Positions 44,934 to 57,900 of a stretch of DNA of 64,000 bases are shown here, one piece after another. Position 1 is the first letter of the stretch; each line of letters opens with the position of its first letter. The stretch lies in contig CM060693.1 in the NCBI GenBank assembly GCA_030686995.1, forward strand, positions 119,005,228 through 119,069,227. Reading direction: 5' to 3'. Both the position numbers and the translations under genes were made by a program. The DNA comes from Artemisia argyi. Taxonomy: Eukaryota; Streptophyta; Magnoliopsida; Asterales; Asteraceae. The notes beneath the pieces are model-generated. The model was not told the origin of the DNA. It searched no databases and was given only the letters and a program-made list of their open reading frames with translations.

Positions 44934-45674
44934 TCAATTGTCCTTGGGGAAAGTTTGGAGATCTGGGACAACCATGGATGGTATGTCCTCTCCAAAGTAA
45001 TGTTTCAAACGATGCCCATTCACTTTAAAATTTGGACCGTCATTTTGAGATATTTCGACGGTGCCATAAGGATAAACCATTGCGATAGTGAATGGGCCAT
45101 TCCAACGGGTCTTTAGCTTTCCCGAGAAGATCTTGAGTCTAGAGTTGAAAAGAAAGACTCGATCACCAACGATAAAAACGCGGTTCTTGATTTTTGAGTC
45201 ATGAATCTTCTTTGCCTTTTCCATATAGATCAAAGAGTTCTCGTAAGCTTGATCACGAAGGTCATTTAATTCATTCAGTTGAACTTTCCTATGATCACCC
45301 GCAGTTTTGAGGTCAAAATTTGCATGCTTGAGGGCCCAGTAGGCTTTGTGCTTAAGCTCGATCGGAAGATGGCACGCTTTCCCGTACACAAGCTTGTAAG
45401 GCGTACACCCGATGGGTGTTTTGTAAGCCGTACGAAAAGCCCAAAGTGCATCATCTAATTTATCCGACCACGATGCACGATTTTCACCAACGGTTCTTTC
45501 CAATATTCTTTTAATTCCCCGATTGGAAACTTCTACTTGTCCGCTTGTTTGTGGGTGGTACGCAGTAGAAAGATGGTGAGTTACACCGTACTTTTGCATG
45601 ACTTTATCAAATTTGTCCTTATAGAAATGCGTACCACGATCACTAATTAGCACGTGGAGTTCCAAATCGGACAA
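44934..45674 (-). pseudogene. Element B integrase, C-terminal part
   Basis: Contains SDRGTHF (second catalytic Asp), [17 protein letters not shown] (Glu) and the post-core [18 protein letters not shown] segment to the normal C-terminus LQTFPKDN. It is out of phase with the upstream piece: a small deletion near 45650 just before the SDRG motif shifts the frame. Confidence 0.88.
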
Positions 45675-45744
45675 AAAGAGCTTTCAAGAATTTCACAACA
45701 ACTCGGGCATCATTAGTGGGTAAAGTTTTCGCTTTAACTCATTT

Positions 45745-47202
45745 TCACAAATAGTCAACAGCCACAAGTGTGTATTTATTTCCATGAGAGGATGGAAATG
45801 GCCCCATAAAGTCTATGCCCCACACGTTAAAGATTTCACAAACTTGAATTGCATTTTGAGGCATTTCATTCTTTTGTGAAATATTCCCGTGACGTTGACA
45901 AGCGTCACAGGATTTGACTAATTCCTGGGCATCCTTATAGATCATGGGCCAATAAAAACCGGAGTCAAACACCTTTTTGGCGGTGTAGTTTGGATTGTGG
46001 TGGCCCCCCGTGGGACCAACATGGCAAGCCTTTAGAATATCAGCGGCTTCTTGACCATAAACACACCGCCGGATGACTTGATCCGCGCAGATTTTGAACA
46101 AGAAGGGGTCATCCCAGAAATAGTGTTTTACATCTTTAAAGAACTTATTTTTTTGTTGGGACGACATCCCTTTCGCAACAAAGTTACCCGCATGGTAATT
46201 TGCAAAATCAGCAAACCATGGGGTAGTCGAATCTCCATGAAAGATAACCGCATTGAGTGTCTCGAGAGGGAAGGTTTCATTAATTTCCTTCTTTTCGAAG
46301 ACATCTTGATGGGGGTTTTCCAAACGGGAGAGATGATCGGCAGCTAGGTTCTCAGCTCCTTTTTTATCACGAATTATGATATCAAATTCTTGCAAGAGGA
46401 GAACCCAACGGAGTAGTCTCGGCTTTGCATCTTGTTTTGCAAAGAGGTACTTCAAAGCCGAGTGATCCGTATACACTATGCTTTTGGTCAATATCAAATA
46501 TGGCCGGAATTTTTCAAAGGCATACACCACAGCTAACAATTCTTTTTCAGTGGTGGTGTAATGACTTTGAGCCTCGGTCATCGTTTTGCTCGCATAGTGT
46601 ATCGGCTGAAAATGTTTAGATTTGCGTTGCCCCAAGACTGCCCCGATTGTATAATCACTAGCATCACACATGAGTTCGAAGGGCAAGTCCCAATCGGGGG
46701 CAACAAGAATCGGTGCCTTAGTAAGCTTTTTCTTTAATGTTTCAAAAGCTTCGATGCACTCGGGGGAGAAGATAAAGGGAGCATCCTTCTCGAGGAGATG
46801 GGTCATAGGCCGGGCAATTTTGGAAAAATCTTGAATGAACCTACGATAGAAACCGGCATGACCCAAAAAGCTCCTAACACCTTTGACGGTAGTGGGATGA
46901 GGTAATTTTGCGATGACATCCACTTTGGCTTTGTCAACCTCAATCCCATTCTTTGAAATTTTATGGCCGAGGACAATGCCCTCTTTGACCATAAAGTGAC
47001 TCTTCTCCCAATTTAGACATAACCTTGTGTCTTCACAACGTTTAAGCATGTTGTCTAAATGGGAGAGACATGACTGAAATGATTCCCCAATGACCGAAAA
47101 ATCGTCCATAAAGACCTCCATAGTTTTCCTGATCATGTCGGAAAATATGGCCATCATACATCTTTGAAATGTGCCCGGAGCATTACATAAACCAAATGGC
47201 AT
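45745..47202 (-). pseudogene. Element B RT end, RNase H and integrase start
   Basis: Begins [16 protein letters not shown] and includes FMDDFSV (RT active site), [14 protein letters not shown] and [15 protein letters not shown] (RNase H). The integrase zinc region and [10 protein letters not shown] with the first catalytic Asp follow. It ends at TGA (45745-45747), with another TGA two codons on (45739-45741). One stop replaces a Trp codon, as expected from deamination of methylated cytosine. Confidence 0.9.
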
Positions 47203-47220
47203 ACGTTTATAGGCAAACGT

Positions 47221-48909
47221 TCAATAGGGGCACGTGAAAGTGGTCTTTTCTTGATCCTGCGGATCAATGGGAATCTGAAAGTAACCCGAGAAACCATCGA
47301 GGAAGCAATAGTACTCATTCCCTGCTAATCTCTCGAGCATCTGATCCATAAAGGGCAGAGGAAAATGGTCTTTGTGGGTGGCGTCATTTAACTTGCAATA
47401 GTCAATGCAAACACGCCAACCCGTAACCAATCGAGTTGGAATAAACTCGTTTTCTTTGTTAGTGACAACAGTAATGCCACCCTTTTTTGGAACACAATGT
47501 ATGGGGCTAACCCAAGGACTGTCCGAGATAGGGTAAATCAAAGCGGCATCAAGAAGTTTTAAAACTTCTTGTTTGATGACCTCATGAATTTTTGGATTCA
47601 CCCTTCTTTGTTGTTGGACTGCTGGTTTGAAGTCATCCTCCATTAAAATTTTGTGGGTACAAAATTCGGGGTCAATGCCCTTGATATCGGAGAGTCTCCA
47701 AGCAATTGCTTGCTTGTGCGACTTCAAAACTTTTATTAGAGCAGCCTTTTCCTCAACACTTAAATCTTTAGAAATTATGACGGGTAATTTATCATCACCC
47801 TCCAAAAATGCGTACTCAAGATGAGGCGGTAAGTCCTTAAGCTCGACCTCAGGAAAATCATCAGTTTTCTCAACATATTTGATTTCCTGATTATGAAGTT
47901 GTTGTGGTAGAACAGGAAGAGAAGAGGGATCCTCGTTTAATAATTTCTCAAGTAGGAGAATATCCCTCTCAGAGTCAATCTCTTGGTTATCGATTCCATC
48001 GGGAATCGAATCACTTTTGAGAAAGGCCTCAATTTCTTCTAAGACAAAGTCACTTCCCTCAAACGGAGTGAGGGAACGAGAAGAATTGGCAATGATGGGG
48101 TGAGAAGATGGAGTGAAGTTTTCACTCGGAGAATTATCGGTGAAACCTAAAACCTCTTGAGCGTACTCCTCAGCAGCAACATCGATGACATCTATTCGGT
48201 TTACCGATTCAGAGTCATAATTAGAGGAGTACCTCGAAGTTTGATCAAGGTTGAAGGTGATGGCTTTCGTTCCAACACGCAATGTGATCTCTTGCTCAAA
48301 TACATCGATGAGAGCATGCCCAGTTCTAAGGAATCTCCTTCCAAGAATTAGAGGGACCCTTGAATCGGCATCAAAGTCAACAATCACAAAATCTGCCGGA
48401 AAATGGAACTTTCCCACTTTAACGAATACGTCCTCGGCAATGCCAAGTGGACGAGAAATCGATCGATCGGGAAGCTCTAATGTCATGCATGTGGGAGTGA
48501 GTTCGGGAAGAGAGAGTTTCTTCCACACAGAATATGGCATCAGGTTAATGCTAACACCCAGATCGGCCAAGGCGAAGCATTCAACCATCCCCGGAGAAAT
48601 ACAAGGAATGAGAAATTTCCCGGGGTCTCCAAGCCTCTCGGGAAGCTTTTTCAAAAGAAGTGCTGAGCAGTTCTCATTCAGAGGAGTTCTAGCCATTTCG
48701 AAGAGTTTTTCCTTATTACTTAACAAATTCTTGATTGTTGATGCAAACTTGGGCATCAAGAGAATAGCATCCGCGAAGATAATGTCAAATTGCAAATCTT
48801 GGAAGATTTGGAAAAATTTATCCATTTGGTGACTAGCCTTTTCGCGGAGCTTTTGTTCATTGAGACGTGATGGATAAGGAATAGAAGGTTTGGATTTAGG
48901 GTTGTCCAC
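47221..48909 (-). pseudogene. Element B protease and RT N-terminal part
   Basis: Contains [18 protein letters not shown], where A has DLGAS (Ala to Val beside the catalytic Asp). VCIDYCKLNDATHKDHFPLP and the start of the RT palm follow. The stop at 47221-47223 replaces a Gly codon (CPY.TFAYKR) in phase with the next piece. The upstream junction with gag is frameshifted. Confidence 0.88.
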
Positions 48910-49177
48910 TGGAGTTTCTGGTGGTTCAAAGATGACTCCAGGCTTACATCTGGTTTCTGGATTTAGGGTTGTCCTTGTCCGTTGTCACCTCAGGTTTACG
49001 TTCCACTACCTTTGGAGGAGAGGAAGAAGAGGTAGTAGCAATCGCGGGTTCATCATATGAAGCACCACTTCTTGTTGTGATAGCCTTAGCATCGCCCCTC
49101 GGGTTAGCGATCGTGTTGCTCGGAAGTGTTCCTGAGCCCGAGGGTCGATCATTTAAAGACTTCTTGATTTCAGAAAT
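48910..49177 (-). pseudogene. Element B gag-protease linker, frameshifted
   Basis: The minus strand still encodes [24 protein letters not shown] sequence after a stop, then loses phase. A GACAACCCTAAATCCA segment occurs twice, next to 48905 and near 48965, suggesting a small duplication with deletion compared with A. Confidence 0.7.
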
Positions 49178-50668
49178 CTAGCTAACCAAAAACTTGTTCA
49201 TCTCTTCTCGGGATTTCATGAATTGTTTTAACAACTCATCCGATGAAGACCCAGTTGGAACAATAGCTTGAGGAGGATTATTAAAATTTTGAGCACGATT
49301 TTTTTGGTTGGGACCTTGGTTGAAATTTCCTTGATTTTGATGTTGGAAATTTCCTTGATTCTGGTTGTTATTTCCATGAAAATACCCGGGATTGAAATTC
49401 CCCTGACCTTGTTTTCGATTAAAGTTTCCTTGATTTTGGAAACCTTGGTTTTGATTTTGAAAACCGTGACCCTGATTGAAGTTACCTTGGTTTTGAAAAC
49501 CTTGGTTCACTCTATTTTGATTTTGGTTATGGTTTTGGACATTTTGGTTTTGATTAAAACCGGGAGGTCCAGTGTAGTGATGAGGACGATAGTTCGGGTC
49601 CATAGGAGGGCGGTATTGATTGCCTCCTTGATTTTGGGACCCGGCAACAGCATGAGCTTTATATGGAGTACCATCAGTAGTTGTGCAATTGTAGTAGGCA
49701 TGCGGCCCACCACAAGTCACACAGACTTCCACTTCTTTAACCTCAGCAGGTGGAGGATGTTGTGGAAAGGAAACTTTCTTTTGTTGGGCGAGAACCAAAG
49801 CTTGAATAGCTTCAGTGAGCTTGTCAATCTTAGCATCCGTGCTAGACTGACCCACAGAAGATGAAGTAGAAGGACCCGCATTGATTTGGGAAACAACCGG
49901 CTTGCTTCGTGTAGAGCGGACCTTGGACTTGTTTTCTATGATTTCCAAAGCTTCTTTGGTGGTTCTACTCAAGAAGTTACCTCCCGCGGAGGCATTGACA
50001 GAATCCTGATCAACTTGGCTCACGCCATTGTAGAAAGTATCGAGTTGCATCAACTCTGAGAAACCATGATGTGGACACTTGCGAAGAAATTCTTTGAAAC
50101 GATCCCACGCTTCACCAAATGATTCATCATATTTCAGAGTGAACTTGGTGATTTCGTTTTTAAGACTCGTGGTCTTGGAAGGTGGGAAGAATTCATTCAC
50201 AAATTTTTTGACAAGATCTTCCCATGTCTCAATAGATCGAGGAGGTTGTTTTTCAAGCCAAATCTGGGCTTGTCCCTCGAGTGAGAATGGGAAGAGAAGA
50301 AGTTTGATTGCTTCGGACGGGACATTCTTGTACTTGATGGTTGACGTGATTTTATTGAACCATCGAATGTGAGCATGAGGATCATCCCTCTCAAAACCGT
50401 AGAATTGACTTGAGGTTACAAGATTGAGTAACCCGGTTTTGAGCTCAAAATTATCAGCTACGATGGCTGGAACAACAATGGCATCTCCGTAACCCTCGAT
50501 GGGTGCTTGGAGAAGCTCACACATGGGGCGGTCTTCCGACATGGTGACAGCAGATGTGGAAACAGTACGGATCTCAGATCCGACTGTTGGTGCTAAACGT
50601 CTACGAGTTCTTCGAGGTTTAACAAGCTCACGTAATGGGCTCGTGGACCTTGAAGAACGAGTGCGCAT
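49178..50668 (-). CDS. Element B Gag, ended early by a stop codon
   Basis: 496 residues from ATG at 50668. Very similar to A Gag: [36 protein letters not shown], the [13 protein letters not shown] knuckle and an Asn/Gln-rich tract. The TAG at 49178-49180 stands where A has Gln in LLVSQISEL. It may still yield a Gag with all assembly parts, so B RNA could in principle be packaged with help from A. That last point is inference. Confidence 0.88.
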   Translation of the reverse strand: MRTRSSRSTSPLRELVKPRRTRRRLAPTVGSEIRTVSTSAVTMSEDRPMCELLQAPIEGYGDAIVVPAIVADNFELKTGLLNLVTSSQFYGFERDDPHAHIRWFNKITSTIKYKNVPSEAIKLLLFPFSLEGQAQIWLEKQPPRSIETWEDLVKKFVNEFFPPSKTTSLKNEITKFTLKYDESFGEAWDRFKEFLRKCPHHGFSELMQLDTFYNGVSQVDQDSVNASAGGNFLSRTTKEALEIIENKSKVRSTRSKPVVSQINAGPSTSSSVGQSSTDAKIDKLTEAIQALVLAQQKKVSFPQHPPPAEVKEVEVCVTCGGPHAYYNCTTTDGTPYKAHAVAGSQNQGGNQYRPPMDPNYRPHHYTGPPGFNQNQNVQNHNQNQNRVNQGFQNQGNFNQGHGFQNQNQGFQNQGNFNRKQGQGNFNPGYFHGNNNQNQGNFQHQNQGNFNQGPNQKNRAQNFNNPPQAIVPTGSSSDELLKQFMKSREEMNKFLVS

Positions 50669-51196
50669 GCACTAAAAAACAAACTCACTCAAAACAAAAT
50701 CGAGGCAAAACGACAGTGAACTTAAACCAATAATCACAAGAAAGTGGCTTCTATAAGAAAGGTACACCACTCACAGGGATACAATGGCAAGTTTTGATCT
50801 TATGTTTGGGAACTTATTATGTCCACACCCCCAGTTGGTAATTGTTCTGTCTTGGTTTGCGACGGTTTATTTTTATGTATTATTATTCATAAGAAAAAGA
50901 CGGATGTTTTTGGGTTTTTGTGTGTATGTGAAAAAACTTTTGGAATTATTTTTTGTATCGTTACGTTGTCCAAAATCGTATCTCTTTAAGAATCAACTTA
51001 AAAGAAAAACGATATAGAAAACGTTACGATTTGTTTTGTTTGTTTTTTAATTTTTTTGGTGTTTTAACACTTTAGGAAAAGTGTTAATGACTTTTTTTTG
51101 TGTTTTGATTTAAAAATTTACAAAAGTGGTGGATTTTTTACAGTGATGATGGTGAAATAACACTAATCTCTAAGACGCTGCAGAAACGAGCACACC
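50669..51196 (-). other. Element B leader between primer site and gag
   Basis: 528 bp, T-rich on the plus strand, with no domain. It is about four times longer than the 136-bp leader of A. A 77-codon frame at 50784-51017 on the other strand has no recognisable feature. Confidence 0.6.
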
Positions 51197-51214
51197 TCCC
51201 CGGCAGCGGCGCCA
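51197..51214 (-). other. Primer-binding site of element B (tRNA-Asp type)
   Basis: Identical to the element A site, five bases inside the LTR at 51220. Confidence 0.9.
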
Positions 51215-51219
51215 AATTT

Positions 51220-54200
51220 TGATTGATACTAAACAGTCAACTTAAATTGACCAAATGAAATGGTCAATAAAGTCAAACTACATAGATCAATGCTTCCGGG
51301 TAATATAGGGTATCACCAGGTCATTAAGTCCCGACAAGGTGTGAATTGTACTTTAACGTGCTTGTGATCGGGTGAATTTCACAGGAAAGGGTTATGGTGA
51401 AAATTATTTGAGAATTATGAAATAAAATAGCTTAGGAAAGCTATATGATTGATTACGTGAATTAAGATTAAGAAAAAACGAGCTAAAACCTAAAAACGTA
51501 CGTTTTAATTACAAACGGGAACTGACGTACCCGAGAAAAAGTGAATCTGATTAACTAAAAAGGCTACGGATATAAAAATGATATTTTTACAAACCTAATG
51601 ATTAAAGAAATTTTTTAGAAAAAGAAAATTAATTTTTACACTAATTATATAATAATTATTAATTAAATACTATTCTCTAATTACTTTTTACTTATTTAAA
51701 ATACCCTAAATTATAATTAATTATGAAATTACGCTAGAAAATTGAAAATAAAGTTTAGAAAAATTTAAAATACTTAAAAACTAATTTTAAAACTAAATTT
51801 CTATTTTTCTGATTTTTTAATTAATTATTATCAATTATTAGCTAATTATTAATTATTAAAAACTAAATTAAATTATGAAAAATACTAAATGATAAGGGAA
51901 AAATCTGAAAATATTACCAAAATTATTTTTAACTATAAGAAACCTAGGAAAAATATAAAAATGAAAATTGCTTATAAATAAGCTGAAGAATAAGCCAATT
52001 CGCTTAAATAAAAGCTATCACTTCTATTAAGTTGGGCTTTTTTGGATTTTTCTTTTTCAAACTTGTTTATACACTATATATGAGTAACTTTAATGAAGGT
52101 ACTTTTTGTACAAATCACAAATAAGCAGAATGAAGGGCTAATTGTTTAGGCAGTTAAGCCTTTCAAGCTTATTAGGATTTGTGGTGTTTGAATAAGCTTG
52201 TACAAAGCCAAACAGTGAGAACAAAAGGCTAAATAAGCTACAACTAAGCTAGGTACACTAGAAATAAGCAGGAACAAGCAAGTAAATTGACTGAATAAGC
52301 TAATAAGTTGAATAAGCAATTTCCAAATATGAAACAGGCCACACAGGCCAAAATACCAAGAAACAGACCAACGTAGGGTCCACTAGGAGGGTCAGGGGTC
52401 CAAAATTGAACTTGGACCCTAAAGGTGGACAGGTCAGCTTCACAATAAGCTACTAATCAAGGCTTATTGCTCACTAATAAGCACTTGGGAAGGCCAGGCA
52501 CTTGGGCTTTAAAACTGAGTGACTCAGTATTGGTTCTAAGGTCAGGACACTAAGAATGGTCAAATAAGCTATGGTCAAATAAGCTGAAGCACAAAATAAG
52601 CCAAGGTACAACAAGCTTTATTGATAAGCTACTCAAAAAACCACAATACCAGGGGTGGGGACCACAGGACATGTCACAATGAGAAAAAGAAAATAGGTCA
52701 GTAGCCCTGGTGCAGGGGAGGTTCTTCCCCTGCAGCTCACTTTGAGCTTTCAAACAAGCTTGTAGAAAAATCACAAAATTATGCTGTTACAAGGATTCAC
52801 TAGACTAGGTGGAGGGCTTCAACTGGTAAAAAGCACAAGTATTAAATCTAAGTACAAAAATCTTGAAGATTCCTGGAAGTTTTGAGATTCTGCACAAAGT
52901 GCAAAATTTGACTTTTGAATTGTGATGAAAGTTTGACCAAAATGAGGTTTGATCTAGATCTACTGAGTGATTATGACATTATAAGCTAAAATGAGACTTA
53001 AATAAGCAATGATAACAACTAATCCAAAGATTTGAAAGATTACTAATTATAAAAACCCATTAGTTAACTAAAAATCTAAGATAAAGTGACATTTTGACTT
53101 TTTGCTAACAAGACTTGCAAATTATGACTGATATGAACCATTTTTGACCTCATGAAACATGTCCAAGCTTAAAACAATAACAAAAACACAGGGGAACATG
53201 TGGAAACTGCTTGAGCCAAACACACCTTAAAACCAATGATTTTAAGTTTTTCAAAGTATAAGTTAGATGCAAGCTATGATACTGATACAAAATGATCTGA
53301 AATGATGTAATGAGCTATTTTAAGCACAAAAACTCAGAGGGTAACAACTAATATGCAGAAATCACAAGTATTCTAATTTGACAGTGAAAGGTGAATACTG
53401 AGCAATCATGAATTTTAAAGAACAAGCATAAAATATTAAGCAATAATCTGACTAAGTGACACCAAATAAACATGTATTCAGTAAAGATAAGCAGTTAATA
53501 AGCACTTGTTCAGAATAATGCTAAATTTTAGAAATAGACTTACAAACTGCTTTCAAGCTTAAGTCAAAGAACCAATGATCAATACCAATCCCTATAGCTT
53601 TCCACAAAGCTCTAAACCCAAAGCAATCCAAAATACACCTTGCTCCAGTCCTTTTTCAACCTGTGTCCATGATTTTTTTATTTTATTTTGTTTTTCTTAT
53701 ATTTTTAAGTAATTTCCTGAAACTTTGGTTAAAATGATTTCATAAGCTTAGAAAACATCTGAAAATGATTATTATGAGCTTGTGACTGACTTATAAAACC
53801 AAATGAATTTGCTATGATACTTGAAATATTTTTATGAATCTTGAGATTTGAAACAGAATATAAACTTAAAAGGATACTTGCATTAACTTTTGAAATTTGA
53901 TTACAACTAATAATTAAGAATTACAAAAGACTAAGAAACTAAATTACATGCCATCTTGAGGCTTCTTGCTACTGCTACTTATACTACTAATGGAAAATAA
54001 AAGATACAAATCACATAAGATCTTCCTGTTGCAAATTGGTAGTCCCACATGCATCTTTGTTGGCGCCAAAAACGGTTTTATACAATGTTAGTGGAACTGG
54101 TAGGGGAATTAAATGCAAAGGGGGGGGGGTTGGTTTGGTAGTTGAGGGGGTATTAATTGTGGAGGCTGGTTGGTGAAAAGGTGAGGGAGGAGGGAACCAA

Positions 54201-54883
54201 TTTGCAGGTTTTAGGGGGGATGTGTGGGGAAGGTGATGGATGTTTAACTGGTGTTTGACCCTAGGTTTTGACTGTTTGATCCCAGGTTTATATTAAAAGG
54301 GAATGGGCCAAGGGATGTTGGGCTTGGGGGTGTTATAAATTGGGTTGTGTTTGGATTGAAATAACACAAAGGGTCCGGTTTGGTTTATTGAATCACAAGG
54401 ACCATTTTTGTAATTTGGCCAAAGATGAGGACTGAAAATGTACATTTCCCAAAGTTATTCCAAGGACCAATATTGCTAAGCTTACATAACCCAAGGACCA
54501 AAATTGAAATTTTCCATTTTTCAAAATTCCCAGGGACCAGTTTTGCCAACTATGAAACTTCAGGGTCCAAAAATGTAAACTTTTGAACTTTAGACCCAAG
54601 TATCATATTTTGTGATTTTTCACTTTCAAAAGACTTGGGGTTGACTTATCTTTCAAAATAAATGCATAGGGACTAATTGTGACAAGTTTTGAAACTTGGG
54701 GGACTGAAACTGCCAATTTTGCAAACTTTTATCGTTTTTCATTTGTTTTTACTCATTTTGCATTTAAAACATATAAAACACAATCCCTGGGATATTTTTA
54801 GTATTTTGATGCCTTTTAGAGTGTTTTTAAATGTTTTGCAGCTCAGATTTGACCAAAAATGATGAGTGTTTGAACACTCATCA
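51220..54883 (-). mobile_element. 5' LTR of element B
   Basis: 3664 bp, TG at 51220 and CATCA end at 54883; homologous throughout to the split 3' LTR. It has the GGGACCAAA-type minisatellite (about 54390-54740) and an AATAAGC-rich segment (51970-52630). A weak TATAAGTAGC lies on the minus strand near 53975-53985, where A has its TATA box. Confidence 0.9.
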
Positions 54884-54966
54884 ATCCCCCACATTAAACT
54901 ATAGCTAGTCCCTAGCAATCTTTTTAGAAAACTTAATGGATTTAAATCTCTTTACCAAAAGCCATT
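54884..54966 (-). other. Extra internal fragment of a B-type element beyond the B 5' LTR
   Basis: ATCCCCCACATTAAACTA and the next 65 bp match the PPT-side internal sequence of B (44065-44147) with few changes, then similarity stops after CCATTA. This sequence should not lie upstream of a 5' LTR. It means the LTR at 51220-54883 was shared by two element copies, the second being lost. Confidence 0.85.
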
Positions 54967-57900
54967 AAATATTTCAAAAGTTTACCCAGTTGGCAAAAAT
55001 ACCCCCTCCGCACTATAGTTTATCCCACACCCCCCCCCCCCACTTTGCTTTGTCCAAGTTTGGCCCCTCACATCTAATAAAACATTTTTTCTTTCTCTCT
55101 CTTTTCATAATAACACCTCTCTCTCTCTCTCTCTCTCTCTCTCCCCCCCCCCCCCTCCTCACCCCCTCACTGGAATCCCACCGCCAGCCGCCACCACCTT
55201 CACCGAAACATTTTCCGGCCACCTCCCAAATCATCACCACGCATAGATCAAGACCCCCACTCCATTTCTGGAGCATTTGGGGACTTTTGGAGGCCGTTTT
55301 GTTCTTGTCCACCGCGCCACCGCCACCATCACCGTATGCCAGCACCACGCCACAATACCCCCACCACCTCCTCTCATTTTTGGTAACCCACGCACCCCCT
55401 ACCCCTTTATTTCTTTTTAAATCCAACAACCCTAACCCTAGATTTTTAATAAAACTGATTTTTATTAAATAAAACTTTATAAAACCTCGTGTTTTAATTA
55501 CAAACCGTGTGGATCTAAAAGGTTTTGCCATTGAATCGTTGGACTCGATCAAAGTTGCATGACTCACCGAGTCAAATCGCGAGTCGTGTTGACTCAGGGC
55601 GAGTTTTTATTATTTTTGTCCTAGTCTTGTTTTATTTTAACTTTGTTTATTGTATTTGTAGCTTGGATTTGGATTTGGATGGTTTTGGGTTCGGTTTTGT
55701 TTCAGCCAAGAGGCTCGTGTAGCCTTGAGCCGTGACTCGTTTGAGTCATGGCATAGATTAGGGGTATTTGTGTTGGTTGTATTTGGATTTGGTCGTGTAG
55801 CTGAGAGGTCATAAGCTCATTTGAGGTTAATTTGTGACTTAAGGGAGTCACGAAAAGGGTTGTTTGATTAGTTTGTGTCTCGGTTTGGATTTGGAGTGTT
55901 TGTGGATATGAAGAGAGCCCTATGGCTCGAGTGGGAGTGAGCCGTGACTAGAGGGAGTCGCGGCTAGAATTTTAGTCTTTGGTTTGTATTAGTTTTGGAT
56001 TGAGGGTTTGGATAGAATTGGATTTAGTTATGTGGGCCAATAGCCACATGGCTCGGATGAAAGTCGAGCCGTGACTCAAGGTGAGTCACGGCCTAGAGTT
56101 ATTGGTTTGGTTATGTCACGGGTTTGGGATTGGTTGTGTTTGTGTCCTAGCCGAGAGCTCAAAAAGGCTCAATAGAGTTAAGCCGTGACTCGCGGTAGTC
56201 ACGGCAACGGTCGTTAAGTTTATTTGTATCGAGTAGTTAGTCGAGACTCACAGGAATCTTGGTCGTGTCATACTCGAGGTTAGAAAACCTCGAGTCAACT
56301 TTATATTAATTTTATTTTTTATTTTTGTTTTCCGTTACTTATTTACTTGTTTGTTTATCGATTGGTGTTTTGGATAAATATTTGGATAACTTGGGATTTG
56401 ATTTGCACATTGGACTTTGATATTGTAATAACCTATGCTTAGATGAGATTGGACTTTATTGGATTTACAGTATTAGCCGATGGACCTTATGGACGATTTT
56501 GATACTTGAGACGGAAGAGTATGGTAGACTCATAAGAGCTTAACATATTTGGACCCGAACATACACAAAATGGTCGATAACTTGACAACTAATAAACACG
56601 TGAATGATAATGTCTAATTATATCTATTTGACAATAAAACTTATATTATTCAAGAGTCGTAACAACTTGGAAATGCTTTATAAACGGATGCATCATGTCC
56701 AAATTTTGATTAAACCTTTTATAACGTAATCGTTTGTAACTATTTACTATCCTAAAACCTTTTTCAAAACTTATACGTTTTCTTTCAAAATCACGATGTT
56801 TTATCAACTATTTGGGAAATGGGAAAAACACCGAAACCACCTATTGATGTTTTCTTTCTCGTTTTATTATTTTATTCCTTCTTCTTATTCTCATTTCTTC
56901 TCTCTTCTCTCTATTCTTTTATATGTATCCGTTTGTGTTTGCCGACTTTTGTTATTTAACTTTCTCATATCTACACGAGTCTTAATGTTTTCTTTTCTTT
57001 CAAACACCATTGAAACTAAACCTTTTTATTTCAAATACGAGTATCGTGCCATAAATCTCTTTGAGCATTATTTCTGAAACATGCCATTTACTCATTAGGT
57101 TGTGCTGAAGTTCACTTGTCGTGCTGTACTATCTGATAATTTGTGATATCTTGTTTCTCTACTACTAAAGCATGATTCATAGCTCCACTTTTACTTTTAA
57201 ACTACTTATAAACCCATGGGGGAGATACATGCTACTTACTTTTTATGAAAACAATTGTTTAAACGTATGCTTTCCTAACTAAGATGATAATGCTGAGTAC
57301 CGCCTTTGCCAAAAGCAAGTCCCTTGATCATGAACCATTAATCACTTTCGAGTGAGCACAAATATAGTTTATAGGCCTATATGAATGACCACCCGCCATG
57401 CTGACCAAGGACGACAACATGTGAAGTACTATATTTGAGTTACCTAGGTAAGTTGGCAAGCTAACTACTTGGGGGCAAATTTGTGGAATATTATTGTTAT
57501 TATTATGATTACATCAATGTTATTGATTACGGTTAATGCTTTGAGTGTCATGAGCTTAGCAATGGTTACGACGCTTTACCCGATATTTGTACTTGTTACT
57601 TATATCTTCCAAATTTTAAAAATCTTGTGTTCAACTATTTATTTTAAACCTATGGATTTCACTCAACCTTTGTGTTGACTTTTTAAGCATGTTTTATCTC
57701 AGGTATTTGATGCATACTATACTGGCACCGGGAGTGGCATGAAGATTATCGATGGCTATCAGCTTTTACTATCTATCTACTTTTACTATCTTTTTACTAT
57801 TTCATATCATTTGAAAAAACCCTTTTGAACTATGTATTTTATTCTATTGCGTATGTTGTTTGAGAAACCTTTTGAACTCAAATATTTTGCTAAAACGACT

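Larger units (their letters stand above)
23153..54883 (-). mobile_element. Element B: decayed Athila-like Ty3/gypsy element hosting element A
   Basis: The minus-strand element has its 5' LTR at 51220-54883, tRNA-Asp primer site at 51197-51214, gag at 49178-50668, broken pol at 44934-49177 and PPT at 44065-44076. Its 3' LTR is split into 42690-44064 and 23153-25461 by element A. The two LTRs differ visibly: about 10 substitutions in the first 200 bp, and indels such as a block present at 43171-43240 but shortened near 54061. B is therefore much older than A. No matching duplication brackets it: the left flank is ATTGG (23148-23152), and the right LTR is followed by more element-internal sequence. 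Confidence 0.88.

Noticed and set aside
54990..55567. 160- and 184-codon overlapping frames on opposite strands
   Set aside because: Low-complexity Pro/Ser and Gly/Arg composition over CT and C tracts inside an LTR-like region; no domain or start context.
55525..55722. Possible host exon with an ATG near 55525
   Set aside because: No splice context, no domain and LTR-like surroundings with repeated GAGTCACGG blocks.
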